Notes: generated by a model not told the origin, from the sequence alone. A stretch of 38,742 nucleotides of DNA from Polaromonas sp. CF318 (GCF_000282655.1 NZ_AKIV01000012.1:1-38742); one strand, 5' to 3'; positions 1 through 8,583 are shown, counted from the first letter of the stretch. Numbers and translations are program-made.

Positions 1-864
1 CAGGCGGCCGCCGTAGTTGCGGGCCGCCTTGAGCGCGCTTTCTTCGGCGGACGTGGCCGCGCCCTGCAGGCGCTTGCGGGCCGCGCCGTAGTCGGCCGGG
101 TTTTTGGCCTGGCCCATCTCGCCGATGTTGCCCAGCAGCTCGTCCGAGTCGTAGTGGCCGTAGCCGCTGTAGGTGGCCGAGGCAAAGGCGCCGCCTTCAA
201 AGCCCAGCAGCGCGCTGTAGGCGCCCTCGGTGGGGCGGCTCGCATCCCAGGCGCCGGTGTGGGCGCGTACGCTGCGCACCAGCCCGCCGCCCAGCAGGCG
301 CACGATGTCCATCTGGTGCGTGGCCTGGCTGTGAATCACGCCGCCGCCGGCGGCCGTGTCCAGCTCTTCGGGCCGGCGCGGGCGGTAGAGGAAGTCGGTG
401 AAGTTCAGCGCGTGGATCATCTTCACCGCGCCGTAGCGGCCGCTGTCTATCAGTTCGCGCGTGCGCCGTATCGGGGTGTTGAAGCTGTGGCTGTGGCCCA
501 CGATCAGGTGAACGCCCGCATCGCGGGCCGCTTCAATCATGGCGCTGCATTCGTCTACCGTGAGGGCCATGGGTTTTTCGACCATGACGTGCTTGCCGAA
601 GGAGGCGGCCAGGCGCACGTGTTCGGCGTGGAACTGGTGCGGCGAGGCGATGTAAAGGGCCTCCACCGCCGGGTTGGCGCACAGCGCCTCCATGGATGCG
701 TAGCTGGGCGCGCCGAAGTCTTTTTCGAACTGCGCGCGGGCAGAAGCGATGGGGTCGGTCGCGCCCACCAGCTTCACGCGGCCGTCGTGCGCAAAGGTGG
801 GCAGCATCAGCGTAAAGGCCCGCCCCAGGCCGACGATGCCGAGTTTGAGTATGCGCTCCGTCAT
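1..864 (-). CDS. pht4: Gfo/Idh/MocA-family oxidoreductase, likely phthalate dihydrodiol dehydrogenase (partial)
   Basis: The reading frame starts at the ATG at 864 and runs off the left edge without a stop, so only the first 288 residues are visible. The N-terminus carries a Rossmann dinucleotide site (GIVGLG, residues 9-14) and the family's conserved EKPMA motif (96-100) with its catalytic-site lysine K97. The C-terminal substrate domain follows. The start overlaps the stop of the reductase gene by four bases (ATGA), so the two are translationally coupled. Known members beside phthalate oxygenase genes (Pht4/OphB) oxidise cis-4,5-dihydrodiol phthalate to 4,5-dihydroxyphthalate with NAD. The family is visible directly; the substrate is inferred from the neighbours. 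Another dihydrodiol or sugar-like substrate is possible. Confidence 0.75.
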   Translation of the reverse strand, partial: MTERILKLGIVGLGRAFTLMLPTFAHDGRVKLVGATDPIASARAQFEKDFGAPSYASMEALCANPAVEALYIASPHQFHAEHVRLAASFGKHVMVEKPMALTVDECSAMIEAARDAGVHLIVGHSHSFNTPIRRTRELIDSGRYGAVKMIHALNFTDFLYRPRRPEELDTAAGGGVIHSQATHQMDIVRLLGGGLVRSVRAHTGAWDASRPTEGAYSALLGFEGGAFASATYSGYGHYDSDELLGNIGEMGQAKNPADYGAARKRLQGAATSAEESALKAARNYGGRL

Positions 865-1850
865 AAGTCCAGTACCAGTTCAGGCGATTTTGCGCGCGAG
901 ACGCAGACCATGATGTGATCGGCCTTTTCCTCCTCGCTCAGCACCATGTCGCGGTGCTCGGCCTCGCCGGCCAGCAGGTGTGTTTTGCAGGTGCCGCAGG
1001 TGCCGCTTTCGCAGGAGCTGGCCACGCGCAGGCCGCTGCCGCGCAGGGCTTCGAGGAGGGTCTGCCCCGCGCCGACCTCCACCGTTTTGCCGCTTTGGGC
1101 CAGGCGCACGCTGAAGGGCGTGTTTTCCGCAAACACCGCGGCGTCGACGCCGAAGCTCTCGAAATGCACCTTGCCCGAAGGCCAGTGGCCCGACATGTCG
1201 GCCACGCTGTCCATCAGGCCCTTGGGGCCGCAGCAGTAGACATGGGCTGTGCCCGGCTTTTCAAACACCGGCCACAGGTCCAGCGCTTCGTTGATGTCGC
1301 CGTTGTCGTGGTGGATCTGCACCTGGCCCGGAAATTCGGATTGCAGCTCGTTGATGAAGGCCGTGCCGGCGGCGTCGCGCGTGCAGTAGTAGAGCTTGAA
1401 GCCGGCGCTGCCTGTGCGCTTGAGCTGTCGCATCATGGACAGAATCGGCGTGATGCCTATGCCGCCCGCGATAAAAATGAATTCGCTGGCATGCGCGGCC
1501 AGCTCGAAATTGTTGCGGGGCGCGCTGACGGCCAGCAACTGCCCGGCTTGCACCTCGTCGGCCATGCTGACGGAGCCGCCGCGCCCGCGCCCGTCGCGCT
1601 TGACGGCAATCTGCCAGGCGCCGGTGTCGGCCGGGTCGCTACACAGCGAGTAATTGCGGCGCACGCCGCTGGGCACTTGCACCGTGAGGTGCGAGCCGGC
1701 CGTGAAGGCGGGCAGGGGCGCGCCCTCGGGGTGGCGAAGTTCGAACAGGTAAATGCCTTGCGCGACTTCCTCTTTGCGCGCAACCTTCAGCGCAAAGAAG
1801 TCCGGCTCCGCCGCCGGGGTGTCATTGGCGCCGTGAGGGTTAACGCTCAT
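861..1850 (-). CDS. pht2: phthalate dioxygenase reductase-type flavo-iron-sulfur reductase
   Basis: A 329-residue reductase that would pass electrons from NADH through flavin and a plant-type 2Fe-2S centre to the Rieske oxygenase encoded divergently. Visible motifs are the flavin-binding RNYS (65-68), the nicotinamide-binding GGIGITP (129-135), CCGP (206-209) and the C-terminal ferredoxin cysteines C280, C285, C288 and C316. This order (flavin domain, NAD domain, then ferredoxin) is typical of phthalate dioxygenase reductase and vanillate demethylase VanB. The open frame extends further upstream, but the ATG at 1850 is preceded by GGAGAC at good spacing and gives the family length. It overlaps the next gene by ATGA. 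The oxygenase partner is inferred from position. Confidence 0.85.
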   Translation of the reverse strand: MSVNPHGANDTPAAEPDFFALKVARKEEVAQGIYLFELRHPEGAPLPAFTAGSHLTVQVPSGVRRNYSLCSDPADTGAWQIAVKRDGRGRGGSVSMADEVQAGQLLAVSAPRNNFELAAHASEFIFIAGGIGITPILSMMRQLKRTGSAGFKLYYCTRDAAGTAFINELQSEFPGQVQIHHDNGDINEALDLWPVFEKPGTAHVYCCGPKGLMDSVADMSGHWPSGKVHFESFGVDAAVFAENTPFSVRLAQSGKTVEVGAGQTLLEALRGSGLRVASSCESGTCGTCKTHLLAGEAEHRDMVLSEEEKADHIMVCVSRAKSPELVLDL

Positions 1851-1870
1851 TCTTGTCTCCACAAACTTTC

Positions 1871-1898
1871 TTGACAAAGCACAAAATAACGATATTCT
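1871..1898 (+). promoter_or_regulatory. candidate promoter for the Rieske oxygenase gene
   Basis: TTGACA at 1871-1876 is followed after 16 bases by TATTCT at 1893-1898. This gives a perfect -35 and a four-of-six -10, about 110 bases before the oxygenase start codon. The -10 lies inside the left arm of the palindrome at 1893-1914, so a protein bound there would block it. Prediction by eye only. Confidence 0.5.
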
Positions 1899-1914
1899 TA
1901 GTTGTCTAAGAATA
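1893..1914. promoter_or_regulatory. palindromic operator between reductase and oxygenase genes
   Basis: Two perfect 9-base arms, TATTCTTAG (1893-1901) and CTAAGAATA (1906-1914), are separated by TTGT. The palindrome sits in the 157-base divergent intergenic region. Size and symmetry suit a dimeric regulator such as a MarR or GntR protein. No regulator gene of that kind lies next to it, so the protein may be encoded left of the window. Control of both directions is inferred. Confidence 0.65.
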
Positions 1915-2007
1915 ATCACCTTGCCCTGGATTGGCAAGTTGTTTTTAAACCTGTTTTGATTGAAGGCTCCCGCCCGTGGGGCCGTTACCGATAAAAGGAC
2001 ATTCGCG

Positions 2008-3315
2008 ATGTTGACCGCTGAGGAAAATGAACTGCTCTGCCGTGTGGAGGGCCAAGCCCCCATGGGCCAGCTGATGCGCCGCCACTGGACGCCCGTCTGC
2101 CTGATCGAGGAGGTCAGCGAGCCCGACGGCACGCCCGTCAAGGCGCGCGTGTTTGGCGAAGACCTGGTGGTGTTCCGCGACACCAAGGGCCGCGTCGGCG
2201 TGATGGATGAATACTGCCCGCACCGCCGCGTCTCGCTGGTCTTCGGCCGCAATGAGGACTGCGGCCTGCGCTGCCTCTACCACGGATGGAAGATGGACGT
2301 GGAGGGCAATGTGCTGGAGATGGTCTCCGAGCCCGCCGCCAGCGGCATGGCGCAAAAGGTCAAGCACCTGGCCTATCCGGTGAAAGAGTGGGGCGGCTTT
2401 GTCTGGGCCTATATGGGCCCTAAAGAAACCCAGCCCGAGTTCGTGCCGCCGGCCTGGGCGCCCACGGCCGATGCCAGGGTGACTATCGCCAAGGCGCTGA
2501 TCCCCTGCAACTGGGCGCAAATCCTCGAAGGCGCGATCGATTCGGCCCACAGCTCCAGCCTGCATTCCTCGGACATGGTGCCGGCGCGCGTGGACGGCGC
2601 CGAGGCCACCGACACCAACTGGCTGCGCCCCTCCACTGACAAGGCGCCGCGCATGCAGGTGGAGCGCGGCGGCTACGGCTTTCGCTACGCCGCTATCCGC
2701 CGCCCCATCAAGAATGCGGCAACCAACGATTACATCCGCTCGACGGTGTTTGTGGCGCCGTCCACCGCGCTGATCCCCCCCAACAACCTCTACAACGTGG
2801 CGAACATCAACATACCGATGGACGACACCAACACGGCCTTCTATTTCATCGCCTGGGGCCACCCTGAGCAGACGCCCGACACCGACACCTGGCGCAAGTT
2901 CCTGGGCCAGCAGCTGGGCTCTGACCTGGACGCCAACTATGCGCCGCTGCGCAACCGCGCCAACAACTTCTGGCAGGACCGCGAAGCCATGAAGGCCGGC
3001 AATTTCACCGGCATCACCGGCTTTCCCAACCAGGACATCGCGATGTGGGTCACCATGGGGCCGATTGCCGACCGCACGCATGAGCGCCTGGGCGCCAGCG
3101 ACATGGCGGTGGTCGAGTTCCGCAAGCAGATGCTCGAAGCGGTACGCGCCTTCCAGGCCGGCGGCGCCGCCATAGGCACGGGCGCATTGCGCATCCCGTC
3201 CAGCGTGGTCGCCTTCCAGGCCATTGTGCCCAAGACCACCGACTGGCGCGCCTACCAGGCCTCTTATGTCTGGGACACGCGCGAGCCCGCGCTGGAGCCG
3301 TCCTACTCGACCTGA
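2008..3315 (+). CDS. pht3: Rieske non-haem iron oxygenase, phthalate 4,5-dioxygenase-like oxygenase component
   Basis: A 435-residue oxygenase component. The N-terminal Rieske domain has C70 and H72 (CPHRR) and C89 and H92 (CLYHGW), the CxH...CxxH ligand set for the 2Fe-2S cluster. The catalytic domain has H181 and H186 in an E/D-x2-H-x4-H arrangement (DSAHSSSLH) for mononuclear iron. Length and motifs fit the phthalate dioxygenase group, which has no small subunit. A TTG at 1960 could extend the frame, but the ATG at 2008 follows AAAAGGA at normal spacing and is the better start. With the reductase it would make cis-4,5-dihydroxy-4,5-dihydrophthalate. Other aromatic acids cannot be excluded. 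A terminator follows directly. Confidence 0.82.
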   Translation: MLTAEENELLCRVEGQAPMGQLMRRHWTPVCLIEEVSEPDGTPVKARVFGEDLVVFRDTKGRVGVMDEYCPHRRVSLVFGRNEDCGLRCLYHGWKMDVEGNVLEMVSEPAASGMAQKVKHLAYPVKEWGGFVWAYMGPKETQPEFVPPAWAPTADARVTIAKALIPCNWAQILEGAIDSAHSSSLHSSDMVPARVDGAEATDTNWLRPSTDKAPRMQVERGGYGFRYAAIRRPIKNAATNDYIRSTVFVAPSTALIPPNNLYNVANINIPMDDTNTAFYFIAWGHPEQTPDTDTWRKFLGQQLGSDLDANYAPLRNRANNFWQDREAMKAGNFTGITGFPNQDIAMWVTMGPIADRTHERLGASDMAVVEFRKQMLEAVRAFQAGGAAIGTGALRIPSSVVAFQAIVPKTTDWRAYQASYVWDTREPALEPSYST

Positions 3316-3318
3316 GCC

Positions 3319-3347
3319 CAGGCCGCCCCCAGGCGGCCTGTTTTTTT
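3319..3347 (+). terminator. intrinsic terminator after the Rieske oxygenase gene
   Basis: A perfect 9-bp stem, CAGGCCGCC (3319-3327) and GGCGGCCTG (3332-3340), with loop CCCA, is followed by seven T residues (3341-3347). It lies four bases after the oxygenase stop, so the receptor and decarboxylase genes probably need their own promoter or read-through. Confidence 0.9.
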
Positions 3348-3397
3348 AATTTACCTTCTTCATACTGCTTCTTTATCCTTACCGCTTTCCGTTCCGC

Positions 3398-3425
3398 GTC
3401 AGTCAGAGTCAGTCAGAGTCAGTCA
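3398..3425. repeat. short tandem repeat, 10-base unit
   Basis: The unit GTCAGTCAGA occurs 2.8 times in tandem (3398-3407, 3408-3417, 3418-3425), with GTCAG again at 3429-3433. It lies in the leader of the receptor gene, about 35 bases before the start codon. It may be slippage-prone or may affect the mRNA leader; no function is evident. Confidence 0.85.
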
Positions 3426-3459
3426 AAAAGTCAGCCCCTAAAACCAGGAGACAAGCCCC

Positions 3460-4440
3460 ATGAAACCACAACGCCGCTCTTTCATGCTGGCCGGCGCGAT
3501 GCTGGCCGGCATGCTGCTGCCCCAATTCGCCGCCGCCCAGGCTGCTTACCCGAACCGCCCCATCAAATTCGTCGTGCCCTATGCCGCCGGCGGACTGCCC
3601 GACACGGTGGCGCGCATCTATGCGCAGCGCCTGGGCGACAAACTGGGCCAGGCGGTGGTGGTCGACAACCGGCCCGGCGCCAACGGCGTGGTCGCCGCGC
3701 AGGCGTTGGCCACGGCCCCCAAGGACGGCTACACCTTCCTGGTGACCGATGGCTCCATGTTCTCCATCAACCCCGCCATCTACAAAAACCTGGGCTATGA
3801 CTACAAGCGCGACTTCGTGCCGGTGTCGGCGGCGGCGCGCGCGCCGCTGTACCTCGCGGTGCATCCCAAGGTGCCGGCCAACACCTTCCAGGAATTCATC
3901 GCGCTGGCCAAGGCCAAGCCCGGCACGCTGAACTACGGCTCCTCCGGCATAGGCAGCACCCACCACCTGACCATGGAGGCCATGAAGGCCGCGCTGGGCC
4001 TGCAGATCACGCATGTGCCCTTCAAGGGCACCGGCCAGTCGGTGCCCGCGCTGATAGGCGGTCAGGTCGAGGTGCTGTTTTCGGCGCTGCCCTCGCTGTC
4101 GGGCTTTGTGAAAAGCGGGCAGGTCAAGCTGCTGGCCAACAACGCGGCGCAGCGTTCCAGCCAGGAGCCCAATGTGCCGGCCATCGCCGAAACCATCCCG
4201 GGCTTTGACTTCGCGCCCATCGTCGGCGTGCTGGCCGCCACCGGCACGCCGGCCAGTGCCGTCGAACGCATCAGCCAGGAGATGGCACTGATCTCCAAAA
4301 TGCCGGACGTGATCGCCACGCTCAACAACGCCGGCATCGAACCCATAGGCAGCAGCCCGGCCGATTACGGCAAGGCCATCCTCGGCGAAAACGAACGTCT
4401 GGCCAAGGCTATCGCCGCCTCGGGAATCAAGCCCGAGTAA
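3460..4440 (+). CDS. Bug-family (TctC-like) periplasmic receptor of a tripartite tricarboxylate transporter
   Basis: A 326-residue protein with a basic N-terminus and hydrophobic signal peptide that would be cleaved near residues 26-28 (AAAQA). The family signature PYAAGG (residues 40-45) follows, in the first beta-strand region of the mature protein. Bug receptors bind small carboxylates such as citrate, dicarboxylates and aromatic acids, and deliver them to TctA/TctB membrane partners. It lies between the oxygenase and decarboxylase genes, so phthalate or a related aromatic acid is a reasonable ligand. No membrane partner lies next to it; the only TctA/TctB pair in the window is near 22.8-24.8 kb. 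The start ATG follows AGGAG. Family certain, ligand inferred. Confidence 0.88.
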   Translation: MKPQRRSFMLAGAMLAGMLLPQFAAAQAAYPNRPIKFVVPYAAGGLPDTVARIYAQRLGDKLGQAVVVDNRPGANGVVAAQALATAPKDGYTFLVTDGSMFSINPAIYKNLGYDYKRDFVPVSAAARAPLYLAVHPKVPANTFQEFIALAKAKPGTLNYGSSGIGSTHHLTMEAMKAALGLQITHVPFKGTGQSVPALIGGQVEVLFSALPSLSGFVKSGQVKLLANNAAQRSSQEPNVPAIAETIPGFDFAPIVGVLAATGTPASAVERISQEMALISKMPDVIATLNNAGIEPIGSSPADYGKAILGENERLAKAIAASGIKPE

Positions 4441-4481
4441 GCCCCACTGAAATCCCTCTCTCACAAGGAACACACCGCCAC

Positions 4482-5474
4482 ATGTCAAAACTGAAACTGA
4501 GCTTCGGCTGCTGGAACTACGACCGCACCCGCGCCCTGATGGACGGGAGCGTGCAGCCCGACGGCATAAACCTGAACTACCTCAACATGCCGGTGGAAGA
4601 GACCTTCTTCCGCATGTTGCGGCACAAGGAATTTGACGTCGCGGAAATGTCGCTCTCGTCGTACACGGTCTCCATGTTCAACGAGTCGCGTCCCTTTGTG
4701 GCCATCCCGGTGTTTCCCTCGCGCTTCTTCCGCCATTCCTGCATCTACGTGAACGCCAAGTCGGGCATCCGCGAAGCCAAGGACCTGATCGGCAAGCGCG
4801 TCGGCAATCCCGAGTACCAGATGACGGCACCGGTGTGGATACGCGGCATCCTGTCAGACCACTACGGCGTGCCCGTGGACAGCGTGACTTACTTCACCGG
4901 CGGTGAGGAAGAGCCCGGCCGCTCCGAAAAAATCAAGCTCGACCTGCCGCCCAACATCAAGGTTGAGCGCATAGGCCCGGACCAGACCCTGGCGCAGATG
5001 CTGCTCGACGGCGAGATCGACGCGCTCTACACCGCGCGCATGCCCTCGAGCTTCCTCAAGGGCGGCGGCAAGGTGCTGCGCCTGTTCGAGGACTACGAAC
5101 AGGTCGAGCGCAATTACTTCAAAGAGACGGGCATCTTCCCCATCATGCACACGGTGGCGATACGGCGCGACGTGTACGAAGCGAATCGCTGGGTGGCGCG
5201 CTCCATGATGAAGGCGCTCGAAGAGTCGCAGCGCCGCACCTATGAAGACCTCTACGAAACCGCGGCCCTCAAGGCCATGCTGCCCTGGCTGACTTCGCAC
5301 GTCGAGCAGGTCAGGCGTGAGATGGGCGAGGACTTCTGGCCCTATGGCTTCGAAAAAAACCAGGCCACCTTGCAGACCTTTTTGCGCTACTCTTTCGAGC
5401 AGGGGCTGTCCAAACGTCAGCTCTTGCCGGAGGAACTGTTCGCACCCGAGTCGCTGGAGGCTTTCAAGATCTAG
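4482..5474 (+). CDS. pht5: 4,5-dihydroxyphthalate decarboxylase-like protein
   Basis: A 330-residue cytoplasmic protein with no signal peptide although its fold resembles periplasmic binding proteins. The opening SKLKLSFGCWNYDRT, the stretch MPVEETFFRML (36-46) and FDVAEMSLSS (51-60) are characteristic of 4,5-dihydroxyphthalate decarboxylase (Pht5/OphC), which releases CO2 to give protocatechuate. It follows the receptor gene by 41 bases with AAGGA upstream (4465-4469) and would complete the conversion begun by the oxygenase and dehydrogenase. Relatives of this family are sometimes annotated as ABC receptors; the lack of an export signal argues against that. The exact substrate rests on context. 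Confidence 0.8.
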   Translation: MSKLKLSFGCWNYDRTRALMDGSVQPDGINLNYLNMPVEETFFRMLRHKEFDVAEMSLSSYTVSMFNESRPFVAIPVFPSRFFRHSCIYVNAKSGIREAKDLIGKRVGNPEYQMTAPVWIRGILSDHYGVPVDSVTYFTGGEEEPGRSEKIKLDLPPNIKVERIGPDQTLAQMLLDGEIDALYTARMPSSFLKGGGKVLRLFEDYEQVERNYFKETGIFPIMHTVAIRRDVYEANRWVARSMMKALEESQRRTYEDLYETAALKAMLPWLTSHVEQVRREMGEDFWPYGFEKNQATLQTFLRYSFEQGLSKRQLLPEELFAPESLEAFKI

Positions 5475-5526
5475 GAGTGGCTGCAAGGCGCGCGATTTTC
5501 CGCAAAAGACCACAAGATGAGGCCGG

Positions 5527-6513
5527 ATGTCTGACACCTACCTGGGCTACCTGGGCTACGTTCTGGCCGGCGCCGCCTTGCTGCTCTTCACCGCGTCCAT
5601 CTTGCTCACCAAGCTGGCCTCTCACAGGCTGGACCTCGGCCTGGGCTTCCTGGTCGCCACCACCGCCAACGTCGTTTTCTCCGCCCTGGCCTTTGCGGTG
5701 CAGATGGGCCTGCGCGGCGACGCGCTGTCGTGGAACGCGCAGGCCTTCTGGCTGTTCGCCGCGGCAGGCGCCTTCACCACCTACCTGGGGCGTTTCTTTT
5801 TTTACGAGTCCGTCGTGCGCTTCGGCCCGGCCAAGGCCAGCATCTTCCAGATCAGCAGCCCGCTGTTCACCGCCCTCATGGCCTGGCTGCTGCTGGGCGA
5901 GCGCCTGAGCGTGCTGGCGGCAGTGGGCATGCTGATGACCATCGCCGGCCTGATGCTGGTGAGCTACAAGCCCGGCTTCTTCTCGCGCCGCAATGCGGTG
6001 GCCGTGATGGCACCCGACGGCGGTCCCGCGCCAGAGGCCCTCAAGTCCACCGTGATGCAGCGGACCCTGCGGCAGGTGATGCAGTCGGTGTTCCTGCTGG
6101 GCGTGGGCAGCTCCATGGCCTATGCCATCGGCAATGTGCTCAGGGGCTCGGCCGTGCGCGGCTGGAACGAACCCGTGCTGGGGGCGCTGGTCGGGGCGCT
6201 CAGCGGCCTGGCGCTGCACCTGCTGTTCAGCGCCGGCAAGCGCGAGATCGTGCAACGCCTGCGCACAGCCGACCGCAGCGGCGTCGCGCTTTTTGCGCTG
6301 ATAGGCGTTTCAACGATTTCCGCGCAGATCTGCGTGATCGGTGCCATGCGCTACATACCGCTGTCCGTCGCCACGCTGGTGACCCTGTGCACGCCCATCC
6401 TGGTGTTTCCGCTCAGCCACCTGCTGTTCAAAAACCAGGACAGGATCACGGCGGTCACGCTGGCCGGCAGCTGCTTGACCTTGCTCGGCATCGCCATCAT
6501 CGTGATGCGCTGA
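5527..6513 (+). CDS. EamA/DMT-superfamily inner-membrane transporter
   Basis: A 328-residue, strongly hydrophobic protein with about ten predicted membrane segments in two EamA halves: residues about 5-160, with the conserved glycine-rich end of the first repeat, and about 185-328. A more polar loop (about 155-185) joins the halves. DMT transporters move metabolites in either direction. Being the last gene after the decarboxylase, 52 bases downstream, it may import an aromatic acid or export an intermediate. No substrate can be read from the sequence. The ATG at 5527 sits after a purine-rich stretch (GAGGCCGG), a modest ribosome site. Confidence 0.8.
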   Translation: MSDTYLGYLGYVLAGAALLLFTASILLTKLASHRLDLGLGFLVATTANVVFSALAFAVQMGLRGDALSWNAQAFWLFAAAGAFTTYLGRFFFYESVVRFGPAKASIFQISSPLFTALMAWLLLGERLSVLAAVGMLMTIAGLMLVSYKPGFFSRRNAVAVMAPDGGPAPEALKSTVMQRTLRQVMQSVFLLGVGSSMAYAIGNVLRGSAVRGWNEPVLGALVGALSGLALHLLFSAGKREIVQRLRTADRSGVALFALIGVSTISAQICVIGAMRYIPLSVATLVTLCTPILVFPLSHLLFKNQDRITAVTLAGSCLTLLGIAIIVMR

Positions 6514-6540
6514 GTGGCCGCGGGCCGCGATCCGGCCACT
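6513..6540. terminator. stem-loop between convergent genes
   Basis: AGTGGCCG (6513-6520) pairs with CGGCCACT (6533-6540) across a 12-base loop, between the convergent DMT and TetR genes. There is no T-run on either side, so this is only a possible bidirectional terminator. Confidence 0.35.
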
Positions 6541-6544
6541 TGGG

Positions 6545-7162
6545 TTATCTGGCTTCAAGGCCCTCAAAGCATGTGCTGAGCACCAAAGCCACGATTTCAT
6601 CGTCGGTGTACAGCTCGCCCATTTTCAAAAACTCCAGCACCGGATCGCAGGCGCGGGCGTACAGGGTATACAGCACCGCGACGGGAGGGAGCTTGGGGTT
6701 GAGCGCGCCCTTGGCCTGTGCCGCCTCAATCCAGGCACCCAGGCGGTCGCTCACGTCCATGAGCCCGTCCATATAGTCCTTGTTGGCCATCAGCGCGGTG
6801 CGCAGGCTGGAATTCTGGCTGGGCAGCGAAGGCATTTCACCCGCCAGCTTCAGGCCCATGGTCCAGGCCACCACCTTGCGCAGCTTGTCCACGGCGGACA
6901 GCTCAGTCGGCAAGGTGTCCAGAAAAGCCTGTGCCCGGCGCATGACCGACACCATGGCCGCTGCCGCCAGGTCTTCTTTGCTCGGGAAGTGCTTGTAAAG
7001 GCTGGCTTTGGCAATGCCCACGTCGGCAGCCACTTCGTCCACCGTCATGGATTCAAAGCCTTTTTCCGCCAGCAAACGGTTGACCGACTGGATGATGGCG
7101 TCTTCACGCGCCAGCAGCATTTGTGCCTTGAAGGAAGCCTTAGGGGGGAGGGTGCTCGTCAT
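6545..7162 (-). CDS. TetR/AcrR-family transcriptional regulator
   Basis: A 205-residue regulator. The N-terminal helix-turn-helix lies at about residues 20-65 and contains FESMTVDEVAADVG and the recognition-helix segment KASLYKHFPSKEDL, the classic TetR signature. The C-terminal two thirds is a helical ligand domain without an obvious named match. It is divergent from the eight-gene lipid cluster, with a 116-base gap that holds two copies of a TetR-type near-palindrome. It is therefore most likely the local repressor of that cluster and perhaps of itself. The inducer is unknown; a fatty acid or acyl derivative would suit the target genes. Its convergent neighbour, the DMT gene, belongs to another unit. 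Confidence 0.88.
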   Translation of the reverse strand: MTSTLPPKASFKAQMLLAREDAIIQSVNRLLAEKGFESMTVDEVAADVGIAKASLYKHFPSKEDLAAAAMVSVMRRAQAFLDTLPTELSAVDKLRKVVAWTMGLKLAGEMPSLPSQNSSLRTALMANKDYMDGLMDVSDRLGAWIEAAQAKGALNPKLPPVAVLYTLYARACDPVLEFLKMGELYTDDEIVALVLSTCFEGLEAR

Positions 7163-7210
7163 GGCTTGATTTTAGCCAGTTTGGTTTGAAAAAAGAATTG
7201 TGAGGAAATA

Positions 7211-7248
7211 TTAATACTGAATGGTATTAATAAATACTGATTGGTATA
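7211..7248. promoter_or_regulatory. tandem TetR-type operators in the divergent promoter
   Basis: Two related near-palindromes, AATACTGAATGGTATT (7213-7228) and AATACTGATTGGTATA (7233-7248), have centres 20 bp apart, about two helical turns. The first extends to arms TTAATAC and GTATTAA (7211-7230). The second covers an extended -10 (TGGTATAGA, 7242-7250) that would start transcription about 20 bases before the flavoprotein start codon. Binding by the adjacent TetR protein is inferred. Confidence 0.75.
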
Positions 7249-7278
7249 GAATTGGCCTCATCAATTCAAGGAGTGCCT

Positions 7279-8583
7279 GTGTCGATCAAAGTGGCCATCG
7301 TGGGTTCGGGTATTTCAGGCCTGGCGGCCGCCCATGCCCTCAGGGGCAAGGCGGACATCACGCTGCTGGAGGCGGGCGCCTGGTTTGGCGGGCACACCCA
7401 TACTGTTGATGTGACGCTTCCGACGCCGCGCGGTGAGGTCACCCACGGGGTGGACACGGGGTTTCTGGTCCTGAACGAGCGCACCTACCCGCAACTGATC
7501 AAGCTCCTGGCGGAGCTGGACGTGGCGACCGCCAGGTCCGAGATGTCGTTTTCGGTGCAGGCCCACGATGTCGCCAATGGCCGCGCCATGGAGTGGAGCG
7601 GCTCCAGCCTGAACACCGTGTTTGCGCAACGCGCCAACCTGCTGAACCCGCGCTTTTGGGGCATGCTGCGCGACCTGCTGCGCTTCAACACCCTGGCCAC
7701 CCGCATGGCTCAAGACGCAAGCGACGTGCAACTGCGCCAGCCGCTGGGCGCGTTTCTGGACGAGCACGGCTTCGGCGCCGCGTTTCGCGACTGGTATTTC
7801 CTGCCCATGATGGCCTGCATCTGGAGCTGCCCCACCGCGCAGATGCTTCAGTTCCCGGTCTCCACCATGGTGCGCTTTTGCCACAACCACGGCCTGCTGC
7901 AAATCACCAACCGCCCCCAGTGGTGGACGGTGCAGGGCGGCGCCAGGCGCTATGTGGAAAAAATCATCGCGGGCATCGCGGACAAGCGTTTGAACACCCC
8001 GGTGCGCCGTATCGAACACCTGGACGGCACACCGGACGGCAAAGGCGGCGTGCGCATCCACACCGATGCCGGCGTCGAGCTGTTCGACAAGGTCATCATC
8101 GCCACCCATTCCGACCAGGCCCTGAACATGCTGGCCGCGCCAACGGTGCGCGAGCGTGAAACCCTGGGCGCTATCTACTACCAGTCCAACAAGGCCGTGC
8201 TGCACACCGATGCCTCCGCCCTGCCGACGCGCAAGGCGGCCTGGGCGGCCTGGAACTATGAGCGCGCGGCGGCGCCGGGGCAGGAGGGCGCGCGCGTGTG
8301 CCTGCACTACCTGCTTAACCGTTTGCAGCCCCTGCCCTGGGAGCAGCCGGTGATCGTGTCCCTGAACCCGGTGCGCCCCATCGCGCAAGACCGCATCATC
8401 GGCGAATACGACTATGCCCATCCGGTGTTTGATCCGGTCGCCGTGGCTGCACAGCACTGCATGCCGGCACTGCAAGGCAAAAACCATCGCTACTATGCCG
8501 GCGCCTGGATGGGCTACGGTTTTCATGAAGACGGCCTCAAGGCAGGGCTGGCTGCCGCCGCGCAGCTGTTGGTGGACACATGA
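7279..8583 (+). CDS. FAD-dependent oxidoreductase/desaturase-like flavoprotein (COG2907 type)
   Basis: A 434-residue flavoprotein. The dinucleotide site VGSGISGLAAA begins at residue 8, followed by the LLEAG acidic end of the second strand and the GGHTHT motif typical of amine-oxidase and phytoene-desaturase-like enzymes. The GTG at 7279 is chosen because AAGGAG (7268-7273) lies five bases before it; the longer in-frame TTG would place that site inside the gene. Members of this group stand beside DUF1365 and cyclopropane-synthase-like genes in many proteobacteria and are thought to act on membrane acyl chains. It opens the eight-gene cluster, ending in an ATGA overlap with DUF1365. The chemical reaction is not established here. 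Confidence 0.82.
   Translation: MSIKVAIVGSGISGLAAAHALRGKADITLLEAGAWFGGHTHTVDVTLPTPRGEVTHGVDTGFLVLNERTYPQLIKLLAELDVATARSEMSFSVQAHDVANGRAMEWSGSSLNTVFAQRANLLNPRFWGMLRDLLRFNTLATRMAQDASDVQLRQPLGAFLDEHGFGAAFRDWYFLPMMACIWSCPTAQMLQFPVSTMVRFCHNHGLLQITNRPQWWTVQGGARRYVEKIIAGIADKRLNTPVRRIEHLDGTPDGKGGVRIHTDAGVELFDKVIIATHSDQALNMLAAPTVRERETLGAIYYQSNKAVLHTDASALPTRKAAWAAWNYERAAAPGQEGARVCLHYLLNRLQPLPWEQPVIVSLNPVRPIAQDRIIGEYDYAHPVFDPVAVAAQHCMPALQGKNHRYYAGAWMGYGFHEDGLKAGLAAAAQLLVDT

Noticed and set aside
1851..2252. N-terminal extension of the reductase frame
   Set aside because: It would run through the divergent promoter and into the oxygenase gene. The ATG at 1850 has a ribosome site and family length.
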